Positions 39,069 through 52,190 of a stretch of 64,000 nt of DNA are shown here, piece after piece. The translations under genes were made by a program, and so were the position numbers. Source of the DNA: Malurus cyaneus samueli (taxonomy: Eukaryota; Chordata; Aves; Passeriformes; Maluridae). Positions within the stretch are counted from its first letter, which is position 1, and each line of letters starts with the position of its first letter. A model generated the notes under the pieces. The model saw only the letters and a program-made list of their open reading frames with translations. It ran no database searches and was not told the DNA's origin. The stretch lies in assembly GCA_009741485.1 (NCBI GenBank), contig CM019217.1, positions 36,969,298 through 37,033,297 of the forward strand. Reading direction: 5' to 3'.

Positions 39069-41189
39069 GTTTTTTTCTTTTAAATTTCAACTTTTATCTA
39101 CAGTATACATTTGATCTACTGCAAATCTAAAAGCTCATCCTTAAAATCATCCCGGTCTGTGTAAGAAGGCATCTCATGCTCCTGCTCCACACAGGAGTAA
39201 ACAGACATTGATTTAACAGACAGCTTCTTAAGCTGACTGACTGATTTTTGATCTCATTTCAGAAGACATGCTCTTCATAAACACAAATCTGTTAGTCAAG
39301 TCAAGAACAAAACAAACAATAACATAGTAACCGAAGACAGAAAGCACGAAAAAGCTCCCAAAGCCATAATCAGTTGAAGCTAATTGTCATTCTTATGCAA
39401 GCAATCCTTAAAATAGAATTGAACCAAGAAAATATTGTTAACTCACCAACTGTACCAGTGGGTGGTAGGTGGGCATGGGGACAAAAGTGTCATGTTAGGT
39501 GATTCATGGTATAAATTCAGGTTTGCAGTGGCATTGAAAAACATCAGAATTCGTAACACAGCACACTATATCAGTACTGAAGAAGATTTCTGGCTTTACT
39601 TCAGCCACCACGTGTATGTCTTGGACTTGCTTCCAAGTGTTCTGTTTCCAAAGCAGAATTTGTTTCAAATAGTGGCACCGAAGAAGAAATTGGTCGCTAA
39701 AATACAGTTCAAAATTGCACTTTCTACCCAAACTATTCCCCCCCCCCCCCCCCCCACAAAAAAGCCCCAAATCCCAAAAAGGTTTCAAATTAAAGTGAAC
39801 CTCTACATTACATTTCAAATACCATCACATTTTGAAAGTACCACAGAGACTCTGGAACTCTTTTCCCATATGTATCATGTAGCTAGATTAACTACAGCAA
39901 ACACTGATTTGCTACATTTTGAATTTTACTCATTTTGCTGGTAAATGTTACAAGTTTAATCTCTATTTTTAAACACAGTTCACTTTCTTCTAATGTATAT
40001 TACAGCACAAATCAAAATGAAAATATTTCTCAAATCAAAGTGAAAACTCAGCTCAAAGTAGTCTAGCAAGTTTTACAAAAGTGTCACCCATAAAAGTCTC
40101 CTAGAGACAGACTCACTCGCTAAAGGAATGATGCATGCAATGCTGTGTAAAATACAGGATTTTTTTTTTTTTTGTTTTGGTATTATCTTTAGCTTGCAAA
40201 TTATGGCTGTTTGAGGACAAAACTGGAGACTCACAGACTGCTGTCAGCTCTGCCTCAGCTAGTTCTACTATCTACAAAGATTTTTCAACTTTTTGCAACA
40301 CTTTCTTGTTAAACAGTAAAGATTTTTCTCTGTTGTTGCAGAGTAGTGAAGATTCATGCATCTGCTTTTGCAACTTTGCAAAAATACAAAGAGACAATGA
40401 CAGTGCAGTAGCAAGGGGGAAACCATTTCTATTTTCATAGAACATAAAGGAAATTATTATTTGTTCTGATTTGTGCTCAAATGAAAACTATGAAATTGCC
40501 ATTAATGTCTCTGTAGCACACTTCCTTTTAGCTCTTTATGATCATTTAGGTCTCAAGGAGAGGTTTAAACACAGGCAAGGAATCTTCAGAGTTATTGAAT
40601 GCTCAAAGTCCTTCAATACTCCAATATGCTCGATTTATCATTCAGAACTTCATCATTGGATGAAAATGAAAAGATATCTTGTAAAACCTCATATATCAGA
40701 AAAGAAGTAAACTATATGTCTGGCTGGGAAGGCATTATAGCAATACAGGACATTTCTCTTTGGTGAGATTTTGAAATATTATATTTTCCTTAAAATTTAA
40801 TGTTTCCCACACACATTTTTCCTGATGAATTCTTTCTGGAAAAGGGTTGATAAATCCACAGTTGCTAAAGTTGCTAACATCTTCATAACAGATATTAGCT
40901 TAGAATAGAAGAGTGTCCTCATACTTAGAAAAGCTTGAGATTGAGCATCTAATATGTGCAAGTCCTTTTATGGTTTAATAGTTCATAAAAGAAGTGATGC
41001 AAGGGCTATTCAGATGGAAGGCTTTATCACTCATAGGTATATTATGGCAGTGTGAGGGGAAAGTGAAGCACTGGGAAGAGTGAACCCCAAGCATAAAAAC
41101 TTACGAGAAGTTGTTCACTGGTCACCAACAGAGTTGAGTCCAAAGTTCCTTCCAGAACCTGGCAGTTTCAGATGTGTGGAAATTGTTTG
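39069..41189 (-). other. Intron with C18 tract
   Basis: Contains the C18 run and a T14 run at 40160-40173. The 169-residue plus frame at 39435-39944 is the longest in the window but reads straight through the C18 run and resembles nothing I know. Confidence 0.55.
39738..39755. repeat. Poly-C tract (C18)
   Basis: Eighteen C in a row, followed by ACAAAAAAG. This is unusual in an otherwise AT-rich intron. The complementary G18 could form a quadruplex. Length errors are likely in assemblies at such a run. It supplies the proline run of the spurious frame at 39435-39944. Confidence 0.9.
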
Positions 41190-41450
41190 AAGAGGTCATG
41201 AGCAGCCCTAACTATCTGCACTGAGGAGAGTGAAGAGTCTCCAGGTACATAAAAAGCTGTTTGCAAAGGTAGACAGGACAGAACAAAATGGGCCTAACCA
41301 CTTACAGCAACGTAGATTAACATTAGACTGTAACAAAAACTTTCTCACTGTGAAAGACTGCAAGCACTGGAATAGATAGCTAAGAAAAGTGAAGACATTT
41401 TCTTCATAAAACCGTATTAGACAAAAAAAAATCATGAATCCTGTCTGTAT
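41190..41450 (+). mobile_element. Ancient CR1-like 3' fragment
   Basis: A short, strongly diverged plus-strand match to the CR1 3' region. The recognisable order is 'caaaatgggcctaaccactt' near 41285, a 'aaaactttctcactgtgaaa' block near 41336, and 'gactgcaagcactggaatag' near 41357. These correspond to the CR1 motifs for '..aaatgggc..', '..ctttactgtgagg..' and '..gagcactggaacaggttgcc'. No tail or coding frame remains. The boundaries are soft, and it could belong to an L3-like branch rather than to recent avian CR1. Confidence 0.62.
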
Positions 41451-44400
41451 TAGGAAGCCGACAGCTTCTCCTGCTTCAGTGATTTGCTTTGTGCTTGGTC
41501 AGCCTAAAAAATCTGGTTTACAGAATTAAGATTTAAAGCTGCTTCCTTTCCCAGAGGCTGCATAAGAAATTTCACAACTACTGTAATTTGATCTGACTGA
41601 AGGCAAAAAAACAATAGTTTTTAAGTCACCAGAGAAAAAAACAGCTCCCATTTCTTTCAGTTTACAGAGGAAAAACTCCCTAGGGCAGCAATGGGTGGTC
41701 CAGGAGCTGCTACCTGGTCTTTTCATGAACTCAGAGGGACAGAACAGACATCTTGGTCTGTAATCTCCTGATCCTTCTCAGTTTTAGGAGACCTTTCACT
41801 GGGCAGGTTTTTGAATTAGAAAACTAATTTGCAGATCAGAACAGTCATTTTCTGTAATCCCCACAAGCTACTAGGTAAAACACAAATCCTTCCTGCTGTA
41901 CACAAGTCCTCAGTGGCTCCTCTGCAGCTGGGGAAGCATTGCAGGCTTCCTCTGGCACATTTGCTTCCACAGCCTTCCACTGAATCGAGATGGAACATCT
42001 CCACAACTGACTAAATGCAGATGAAAAGTATCCAGTGCAGGGAAACCAGCAGCAAGATATTCTATGACTAAAAGTGCCATTTCATATTTCTCTCTATATA
42101 TAAATATCAAAAGGCATTTTAACTACTGTCTTTTAATGCCAAATCCTTATGGTTTGTTTTTTTTTAAGATATATGCTAAAGACAGCAATCACATAAAGCA
42201 ACCATTGAGTATACTCACAGCTCTATTTATGGATATAAAAATATACAGTTGCTGTCTTCACAGAGAAAACTGGGGATTTCTATATTTGTGAGCTTGTGAA
42301 CATGTGACAGAATTTGTTGTCCTCAGATGCTTCCAGACAGTGTAAGGAAATGAACGAAATCTGACATTCTTTGGTATCTGGTAGCTGCCAGCCAAAGAAA
42401 AAAGCCTTTCCACTCTCTCAGTTTGTCCACTCTGCAGGAGGAACCACAGATATAAGAGTTCAACAAGTCTATCAGAAGGATGATGAAACTGCTCTGTTCT
42501 CGTCTAAGATTGAACAGGGCAGCACAGCCGCTCTGGTGGTAATGGAGTCTGGGGCTAAGGGAACAAATACCTTAGGAGTTCTTTAGCTTTTTGTTATGTT
42601 AAAGCCTGCTTCAGGATTATTAATCTTTGTTTCTACCGCGTATCATTTGCTTCTTTTTAATATGAGAAATACACAAGGCCTTCCTTTGACCAGAGCTGAC
42701 TCCAGGATAATACTGGAACATACTAAAGAAATGATTAGCAGGGGAAATTAGACTTTTACCAGACTGGTTAATAGAACAGTATCTTTATCCTATTCAAGCT
42801 CCTCTGTGTAGCTTTAAAGTTTTCAGATGGCTTTGTGGTCTCTACATGGCTCTGATTCTAGGGATCAGAAAGAAGTCCCACTACCTCTTTATTTCCCCCA
42901 AGTTTCAACATACTACTTCTATAGTCTAAAATAGGGCCTCAGAAAGAAAATGTGACGAAAAATTAAAAAAATGAAATTGTCTTTTCAGGAAAGAATGACA
43001 ACATCAAGCTCTATATGAGCATTTAACTAAAAAACCTTGAATTTTAGAGCCAGATACTTGTCATTCATTCCTATCACACCTTTCAAATTCGTACAGAACA
43101 GTTTGTTTAAATTAAAGGAGGTTAAATGAACTGAACTTGAAACACACACCTTTTACTAATGTGCATCTCACTTTGCATACTTTTTTTCAGCCACTGAAAA
43201 TTACACATAGTATAACCTTTTTTTTTCTTCACTGTCAATCATCCACTTTCTAAAATAGAAAGAGGCATCATATGTGGATTAGACACAATCTGTCCTGAAT
43301 TTACTCTATTTTTTTCCATTAGATCTGGAAAAGATCATACTATTTATTCAATAGCATATCACATAGGTTCCCACATGACAGGGACCTAAAAATACAAAAA
43401 CAAAATTGGAATTCCAAGTTATCTGGGTGAAGTGGAGAGATGATCTGAAGAAAAAGGGATTTCATTCAACAAAGGAAAGCTTCCAAGCAGTTGTATGAAG
43501 ACTAGATGGGAACATTTTTCTTTATCTAGTAGTTTCTTAAAGTATTTCTCTGATTTATAGTAGATCAGAAGCTGAATATGAGTAAATAAGATTAAATTAT
43601 TATGAAAAGACAATCATTATAGTGGGGAAAAAATAGAAACACATAAGACTTGAATAAATGTTAGTCTTCAGAACAGGGAGAAGAAAACTCTAAACTGCCT
43701 TCACCACTGACACAATCTGAGATGAAATGCAGTGCTCACTCTTGGGCACCACTCATTGTGACTGGTTTCTACCAACTGAAGTGTCTCCAGAAAACACAAA
43801 TGAGAACAATCGGGGGCTTAGAAAATATAAGAAAATATTAATTGAAATGAAAATTGGAAGAGAATGCTCTTTATTTTTACCCATGGCATGTGAGAGATGA
43901 AGGAATGTATCTGAAGTACAACAGAGTACATTCAGTCTAGAAATGTTGAATGGGAAATAGGAAATGTTGAAATGGGAAACAAGCAGTGAATAAGCAAGCC
44001 TAAGTGATGCTGGGAGCACCACACTGGCAAGTTAGGTTGACATCTCTCGGCAAGGACAAGCACAGAAGCATTCCTTCTTGAAGTGGGAGATAGACAAGGG
44101 GGTTTTCATGAGGATCCTTCCAATCTTGCTACCCATGGCTATGGGCTTATGCATTAGAGTCTGAGAGAACAGATACAGTATTTGATGCAACAAACCATCA
44201 CATAAGAGTTGCAATGACAGCTGCTATCTTATTAAACACTAGCGATCCTTCTGGACTAGAAAACTGATTTACAATACATAAGTATTTGTATATCTGTCTA
44301 CTGCACCTTACAAGACTTTGTGCAGGTTTCTGCTTTGGTACTTTGGCAGATTCTTTTACTTTCAATAAATCATGTGATCTCTGCTGCTAAATTCCAGCTT

Positions 44401-47400
44401 TTGAAACCCAAAGAGTTTAAATTCAATTCTATTTGATTAAGATGTTGGGTGAATGCATTAATAATGTTACATGTTCTGACATCATAGTGAAGGGACTGCA
44501 GAAAATTTCACATTCAGGGAAATAAAAGCAGTGGTTTTAGGAGCAGAAGAGATAGTTCCTACCATTTAACCAGACACTTTACATAATACAGATCACAAAA
44601 TTTTTACTCAGTGATTTCCTCCTCAATATCTAAAATGGTAGGACTGTTCCATTTCCAGGACAAACTGAATTTAGATAACAAGATGTCTCACATAAGCATT
44701 CTACTTCATTATATACTGCTATACATGCAGTGAGGTTTGTGCTAACTCTCATGCTATTCAGCTGCAAATTTGCATTTGAGTTTATGGCAATGGACTGACA
44801 GAGCTGAAAATGAACCAGATAGAGCCATGGAAGTTTATATGTGTTACTCTCACTGATGCACAGACTATGGCTAGCATACTTCCTGATAAGAGCTTTTCTC
44901 TGATCCTCCCTGCCTGGTTTTTGGTTACTGCCAGAGTTGTCATGACAGCAGAAATCTGGAATGGGAAGATGGTCCCAGTGGACTGCATCCAAGGTGTGAC
45001 TGAAAGTCATGAACAGATCCACCCGTGCCTTCATTTCAAAGCTGAAAGCAGGGCTTTGGGTGGAGCCTCAAGAGCCTGAGGTCATCTGCTGCTTTAGCAA
45101 GGCACTGGTGTGCTGTATAGGAGCTCAGGCAGCATGCAGGTAAAACCAGGCAGCCTGTGAAACAAAGCTCAGTGTGACATTCAGCTCCTAATCTATACTA
45201 ATGAAACACGGCCAAATTTTGCCATCGGTCAGCTAAGGATTGGTGACAAACATGTTATTAAACTCTTTGAACCTCTCAAACCATCACAACAGCACTCAAA
45301 CTGTGTCACAGGAATAGTCTTGGTCCTGGGTACCTCCCAAACCATGCCTGGGAACTGTTTCATATGGTTAGTTATCTCAGACTAAAGCTGTACCAGGAAA
45401 CCTTCTACAAATTGTGTTTATCCATCTAGATCACTGAGCTGCAATACTCATACAAGAGTCTGGCACTGTTCAGCTTACAGCTACATCTCTTGCCACAAAT
45501 ACTTCAGGTATCACTTAAAAAATAAACGGAAACAGCCATCAACACAAATAGATCTTTGGACATTATTCCAAATTATGTTGGGTTTTCTGCCCTGCTTAAT
45601 TAAGTGTGGTATCAATTCCAAAATTTATAGGAGAAAAATCAATTTTTTCCACTTGTAATAAAGTGGAGATTACATGTAATCAAGCTTGGAGTTAGTAAAT
45701 GATAAGCACTTAGCTGCACATGTTCCTGTAAAATATTTCTTGATCTTCTGAATGTACCTACATATTAACAAAAGTAAGAAGCTCAGTTTACTAATTATAT
45801 TTATTCCCTTTCTCTTTCAAAATCCTACGATGAGACTAGTAACAGTTTCTTCATCTATGATATATGGGTACAGAATTTTTTTCTATTAATGGAGAGTGCA
45901 ATTATTTTGTGAAAAACTGCCTACAAAAGTAGACACAAATTCCCCCTCCCAAACAGTGAGAAAAGTGGGAATAGTTTTACTCCTCATAAAAAGAAAGTAG
46001 TGCACACATTTGGTACAAAATGGTATAGGCAAAGCAATGTATCTTAATATAGTCTGGAAGCGAAGCCAACCCATTATGCATCTTTATAACTCCCATTTTC
46101 AGATCACAGGAATACAGAATACTTCAGAGAGCTTTTGTAAGCCAGGCCAGTGTGTAAATATTACAAAGCACAGCACTAATGCCTTGTCAGACCCATTCAG
46201 ATCTGCCACAGGATTCAGAGCAAGATAAGGCGCAAGTGCCTGAGTTCGCCTCCAGACTGTCCATGCAGCTCTCAAGCTTGGAGAATCAGACTCCTGTCTG
46301 ACAGATTTCCTAAGTCCCTCTTGGTTTAGCTGCAACTACAGCATAAATAACACAATGCAGCTGACTTAATTGCAACAACAGTTGTTCTCAAACTTCTGAA
46401 CACCCAGCTTGCCACACCGTAACATACTGGAGCAGGACAGTTAAAAGACAACTCTTCATAATGGAAGAGTGGCAAAAGAGATTCAGCACCTGAAGGATTT
46501 CACTTGGGATGTTTTAGAAGCAAAGACACACCTCCACTCCATTTTTATTCAGCTGACAATAGACAGAAGAAAGTGTGCAATAATAGAACATTTTAATGTA
46601 AAAACTCAATGATTTGAAAAACACTAGTTAAATGAATTTCCAAATTCCTATCTAATTAAATCCCTTTTGAATTGTCTCTTCTAAATCCTGCATGTTTTAC
46701 AAGAAATTGACAGTAGTGTTTAATTGTTTTATTATTTTTCCTTGTGAATGTACTATTATTACACTACTGTTTTTAATGGAATTTCAGGCTGTCAGTTAAG
46801 TGACAGAGTTACAGAATTACTTGGATAAAACCAACCCCAGATTTCCTTCATAGTAAGTACTGAACATTGCTACAGAGACATCAACCCTGGAAAAGGTATT
46901 ATTTTCAAACAAAGATGAGGGAACAAGTCAGACTGTACAAAATGATCTGAAGCAATTGTCTAAAATCACCGACATGATAAGCCCAGAAAAATTTACCAAG
47001 ATACATGAATCTCACACTTGATTGCCAGTGTTGTTTCTGTCAAAGTAGTGTTTCCTGAATTGAATCCCTGACTACATAAATTGTAGAATCTTCACCATAA
47101 GAAATATTCAATTGAGTTAAAACATTGCTTGTTTTGAAGTCATGGTGAGCATTCCTTTTCAGCTAGAACTGTTCATGTATGATTAAAACAGGCTGCAACT
47201 CCTCTGTATGTTTACAGGGGCCCCAAGATCCATTTAAGATGATTGTTCATGAACACTTTAAACTGGTAGCACCAAAAGAAGCAATTTGCCCACCTCACCA
47301 CTTGATCTTGCTCCTCTTATGCTAGCACAAGCCTTTATGCAGCTGTGTTGTAAATCGGATTAGGGAAATCAAGGTCAAAATGATCCTGTTTATTTATTTT

Positions 47401-48933
47401 TATGCCATTTTGCTTTTATAAGCATTAGAGAATTACTCCTGATGTCATGGCTGGAGATCAGGGAAGCTGATAAATTTTTAGCTAAGGTAAATGAATGACG
47501 TACAGACAAGAAGAAACATGCTAAAATTAGGCATAAAGCTGTTAGAGTCAAGAATTTAATCAGCTGCCGAAACTTCCTCTCTTTTAGCAGTATTTTCTTC
47601 ACAGGAAAGTGTATTTAATTCAGTTATCCATTAATTCAATTATTTATTTACAGAACCTAAAAGGTTTTTTGCTTAAAAACTGCAAGATTTATGAATTAAA
47701 TTGTACTAGGTGATTTTCAGAAGAACATGCACAAGACTAATACTTGCAGACAAAAATTTGCTTTACTCTGTGTAAACAATTAAAAATGAATGACAATTTT
47801 TTTCCCTCTGTGCAGAGGTCAACTTTTCTCTTTAATCTTGACAAATATTTATCTAAGCCTGAGGGATGATGCATAATTAGATTGATCTCAGTTGATATTT
47901 TAAACACAAAGCAGTGAACCCACCTGACAATGATAAGAACCTGCAAGATACAATGAGCATGTATGTCACACATATTATTAGTGAGTTCACAAAATACTTC
48001 CGTTTCATTTTGTTTCAGAAAAGAAGTAAAATTCGTATAGTTATAAATTCTTTGAAGAAACTCTCTCAAAGCTCAATTAGTTTTGACTTCCATACAAAAT
48101 CAATTACTTTCTTTGCAGCCTGTAACTGAAAGTGTCCCAAGAAAGTAAACATCTCTAAGACAACTACAGAATCCCATTATTTAATGGCTGGGATCACATC
48201 ATGTATGGAATTTCCCTCTGACTGGTGTCTTCACTGTAGTGGCTTTGTACCCAAATGCTTTCCAAATGTGACGACATATGTGCATACAAAAGCATGTTTC
48301 TTTTCATGGAGGACAGCAAGCACATATCTGCACCATTGCTTTGATGTCTTGAAAATGAATTCTCAGTATCTTCCACAGGCTCAGCAAGCCCAGTTTACTG
48401 AGTGTACTTCCCTCCAAACAGTATATCAAACTCGAGTGCTTCCCTAAGTAATCATCAAGTTTACTTGAGTTAATGGAAAACTCACAATAAAAAACATTTG
48501 GAGTGCTGATTACAGGCTCTTCTCTAGCATTTGCCTATGCTTTCTAGGCACCTATCTCACTTAATCAGTGTCCATAAGAGTCTTCAATAAATTATTTGAT
48601 TATAAAGCCATTTGTATGCACTCAGTTTGTTTAATTTAAGTATACAGTATCATGCCATAATTTTAACTTTGAATGAACCTGCTGGACAAAGGCTAATTAA
48701 CTTCTGGGTCATAACATACACACTGCCATTAAAAACATTATTTAAAATGGCAAATTGTCTAACACGCTCTTGCAGCTACAGAAGAAATTATATGCACAGT
48801 ATCAGTATTTATTAAAGAGAGTCAGAGAATGCTGGGCTCTGACTGCCCAAATGACAAATGTAAGTCATTCTGTGACAACGAAGGGAAATAGCAACTGTTT
48901 AATTTGATAGTTACATCACAATTTAACTCCTGA
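41451..48933 (-). other. Intron, repeat-poor stretch
   Basis: No exon or clear transposon was recognised. It contains the short repeat at 43940 and a complex block at 47230-47590 that resembles conserved non-coding sequence by eye. Spurious frames overlap on both strands at 44630-45080. Confidence 0.5.
43940..43981. repeat. Short tandem repeat, period about 21
   Basis: GAAATGTTGAATGGGAAATA is followed by a near-copy with one inserted A (GAAATGTTGAAATGGGAAAC). Confidence 0.8.
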
Positions 48934-49547
48934 CAAGCAGAGTGCCCAGATGGTCAAGAAGGACAATGGCATCCTGTCATCCAAGGACCAGCAATAGTGT
49001 GGTCTGTAAGACCAGGGAAGGGATTGTCTCTCTGCGCTCTGCATTGCTGAGGCTGTACCTCAAATCCTGTTTAGTTTTAGGCTCCTCATTACAAGAAGGA
49101 TACTGTGGGCCTGGAGGGTGTCCAGAGAAGGGCAGCAGAGCTGGGGAAGTGTCTGGGGCACACGTCTTATGAGGAGTGACAGAGGGAGTTGGGGATGTTT
49201 AGCCTGGAGAAAAGGAGGCTCAGGGAAAACCTTACTGCTCTTTACAACTGCCTGACAGGAGGGTGTAGACAAGGGGGTGAGTTGGTCTCTTGTCCCAAGT
49301 AACCAGAAATAGGACAAGAAGAAACGGCCTCGCAGTTATGCCAGGAGAGGTGTATAATGGGTACTAGAAATAAGTTCTTCATGGAGTATAGGTCAAGCAT
49401 TGTAACAGGCTGCCCAGGGAAGTGTTTGAGTCACCATCCCTGAAGGTAAAGATGTATAGATGTGGCACTTAGTGGTGTATGGCAGTGCGGGGTTGGACTC
49501 GATGACCTTTAAGGTATTTCCGAACTAAAGAATCCTATGATTCTATC
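48934..49547 (+). mobile_element. CR1 LINE, 5'-truncated 3' end
   Basis: The 5' break falls within the CR1 block 'agtgcccagatggtcaagaa' near 48941. The copy continues through 'gtttagcctggagaaaagga' near 49197 and 'ggctgcccagggaagtgttt' near 49409, and ends with 'gttggactcgatgaccttta' near 49492 and 'tcctatgattctat' at 49533-49546, the avian terminus. Short frames on both strands are decayed element sequence. It lies antisense to the GALNTL6-like gene. Confidence 0.93.
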
Positions 49548-49654
49548 TAGCTAGAATTCTGATACAACTTGAAATACATAGATCACCATAACCACCCCCT
49601 ATCCCACACTTTTTATGCTTTCAGAAAGAAATCTAGTAAATATTAGTTTTGGTC

Positions 49655-49707
49655 TGGTTTTCTTTTTCCTCCTTTTTCTTTTTCTTTTTTTTTTTTTCTT
49701 CCTTTCG
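49655..49707. repeat. Pyrimidine-rich tract
   Basis: About 50 bases that are almost all C and T, mostly T runs broken by C or CC, ending TTTCGTAG. It lies about 100 bases after the CR1 tail at 49547. Confidence 0.8.
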
Positions 49708-52162
49708 TAGTTTTTTAGCAGCAACTGAAACAGCTACATCTGAAGTGATACTCGGCCCTGTACTTTTTATTGGTATTTATAAGGAAAGTATTTCCTGCCA
49801 AAGTTAAAACTGAAGCTGTAGAGACACATTTTACCATTTCAGCCATGTTTTTACAGGACAATCAATACAACAATCTTCCCTTAGCTTCCCCAGATAGAGG
49901 TATCACATGCAGTCACGACTCCTCTATATAATTTCCCAAGAAACGAGCACAAATCCTGGTAGATAATGAATACATTCTTACCGTCCCCAGAACAACATCT
50001 GTAGATATGTCAATTTGCTGGGAAAATTTGATAAGCATGAAAAAAATACAGCATAAATGTGGATATTACTGTCAGAAATGTCCCCAAATGAGGGCATGCG
50101 GTAGAAAACATGAGTAGTTATTTCTCCTCTGAAGCACCTAAATCTCCTTATCCTGGAAACACAATGCCCTTTCCAAGTTTCTTGCTAAAATAATTGTTGA
50201 CTAATACTCCTTTATGAAAAAAAAACCCAAAAAATGAAGTCCTCTCAATTTCTCTCGATTTGGATTGCACTATTTCTACTTAAAAATCCTGAGAAATTAT
50301 GTGCAGCATATTCTACTTGAAAGAAGTGAAGACAGGAACCAGTTCAAATGGCCCTTTCTAACCTTTCAATTCCACCTCATTCTTCCTAAATTCTTACGGA
50401 CTGACCTAAAGACCGGAAGCTAGCTCTTAACCAATTCCAAGTCTGTTTCATGTACCAGATTCCATGCTCAAGTTCTAGACACTCTGTAGGATAAGGAAAA
50501 TAAGCAGTAATCAGTTAAGCTTTCAAATCTGTCTTCCTGTCTACAGAAGTTATGCATCACAATGCTCTTGCTACAACTAAGACGCTGACACTTTGCTCAA
50601 CCCAAAGCATAAAGAAAATTCCTTTTCTTTTTCCTTCGTGCAATTTCCAGAAAGACACAGTATTTCTACCTTTGGATCCTGCAGCGGTCACAGGAGGTGT
50701 TCTGATCAAACCAATTTTATTTTGATCCAGCTCAAAGCACTTTGTTTGCTCCCCTTTGGACCTCCCCACCAAGTACAACTGTTAGCAAAGCTTGGAAACC
50801 ACCCAAAAAAGCCGAAACATTTCAGGAACCTTTGAAATTAGATGTTCACCTGCCTCTCTTACTGGACACTGTGACTCAATTTCTTTGTGCCTCATTGCTG
50901 CATCAGCTGGGTAGTCCCTTTCTGGCCCTCTGACAAGCATTTAGCTCCAAAGCCCTTCTCATTTATAACCATATCCTCATCTTACACACCTATAAACCCA
51001 GCACCACCTTTTTAAACCACTTGAAAAATTATGGACACAGCTCTTAATTAAAAAAAAATAAAATAAATAGCATAAACAGAACTGCCATACTTAAAGGGAT
51101 CACAGGTTTGATAGCACCGATTTACAGCAAGTACTGTGGAGAAAAAAAACCTTAAATGTAAATGATACAGCATACATTCAAAAATTGACACTATGGACAT
51201 AATCAGTGAGAAATGCTACTCAGGAAGATGCAACAAATATTAGCTCTTCTGCTACACCCAAAGAACATGTTGATCCATGGCAAATACAGCTAAGAATTTT
51301 GGTTTTATGGGTTATTTTATATTGATCTCTCACATGTGCTAATACTTTTAGCACTGTGGTAGGCAGCACCTCAGTGACTTATGAGAAATGTAGAATTGTG
51401 TGGGGTCAAAAATGATGAGGCATTAATAACACATTCTCTCTCTAATCTTTATGCTTAGTGTCATCATGCACATTTTTAACTCCTACAATACATAAGGCAA
51501 CAGAATCTCATTAGGTCTTTACGAATCTAATCCTAACAGTGCAGCCAAAACAATTGTTTGGCAGTCTCAAAACATTGTCTTTATTTTATTTTAATGGCAA
51601 CTGCTCTGCTGACTCATACACTTCTAACCTTAGCATTTAATGAGTGTCATTCTGTTTGCCAGTTTACAGTGCACTGACTTCAATTAATGCAGCTTCATGC
51701 AGGTCAGCCTGACGCATTCTAAATCCTGTCGCTCTACGGCTGCCTGTGACAGGTCACCACTTGGCATCTGCTCAAGCACTGAAATACATGACAGTAACTT
51801 TACAATGCAAGCAGATGAAGGGTCAGAAAACAATCTTCTTGGGTGACATCTGCACCCCTCAAACAATGGCAATTATTTTAATGCTTTTGCCCAAGAGGAT
51901 GTAAACAGCACACACAGGAATTTGAAAGAAGTTTTAGCAATCAGCAAAACTCTTATTGATACAAGCCAGACAACCTCTGATACCTGTGCCAAGTTCTGCT
52001 GCTTCTAAATATATTTCCTGTGCTTCATCTCATGATACTTAGCCATGCCCCTGTGCTTTTAAAACAATAAGACCAATAGCATGTTTTTAAATACTTGAGA
52101 GTTACCACTATTATTTTTCTTATGGTGGTCCTAATGACTTAAATGAGGAAACAAGCCAAGAT

Positions 52163-52190
52163 AGAGATGAGATGAGATGAGGTGAGATAA
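52163..52190. repeat. Degenerate GATGA pentanucleotide microsatellite
   Basis: About five copies of GAGAT/GATGA-type units, with interruptions at both ends. Confidence 0.8.

Noticed and set aside
39435..39944. 169-residue open frame on the plus strand, the longest in the window
   Set aside because: It runs through the C18 tract as a proline run, has no domain, no splice context, and lies opposite the inferred gene strand. Any length change in the C run would shift the frame.
44630..45079. 134-residue minus frame and 89-residue plus frame over the same bases
   Set aside because: I recognise no domain in either. Mutual overlap on opposite strands without splice-site support suggests chance.
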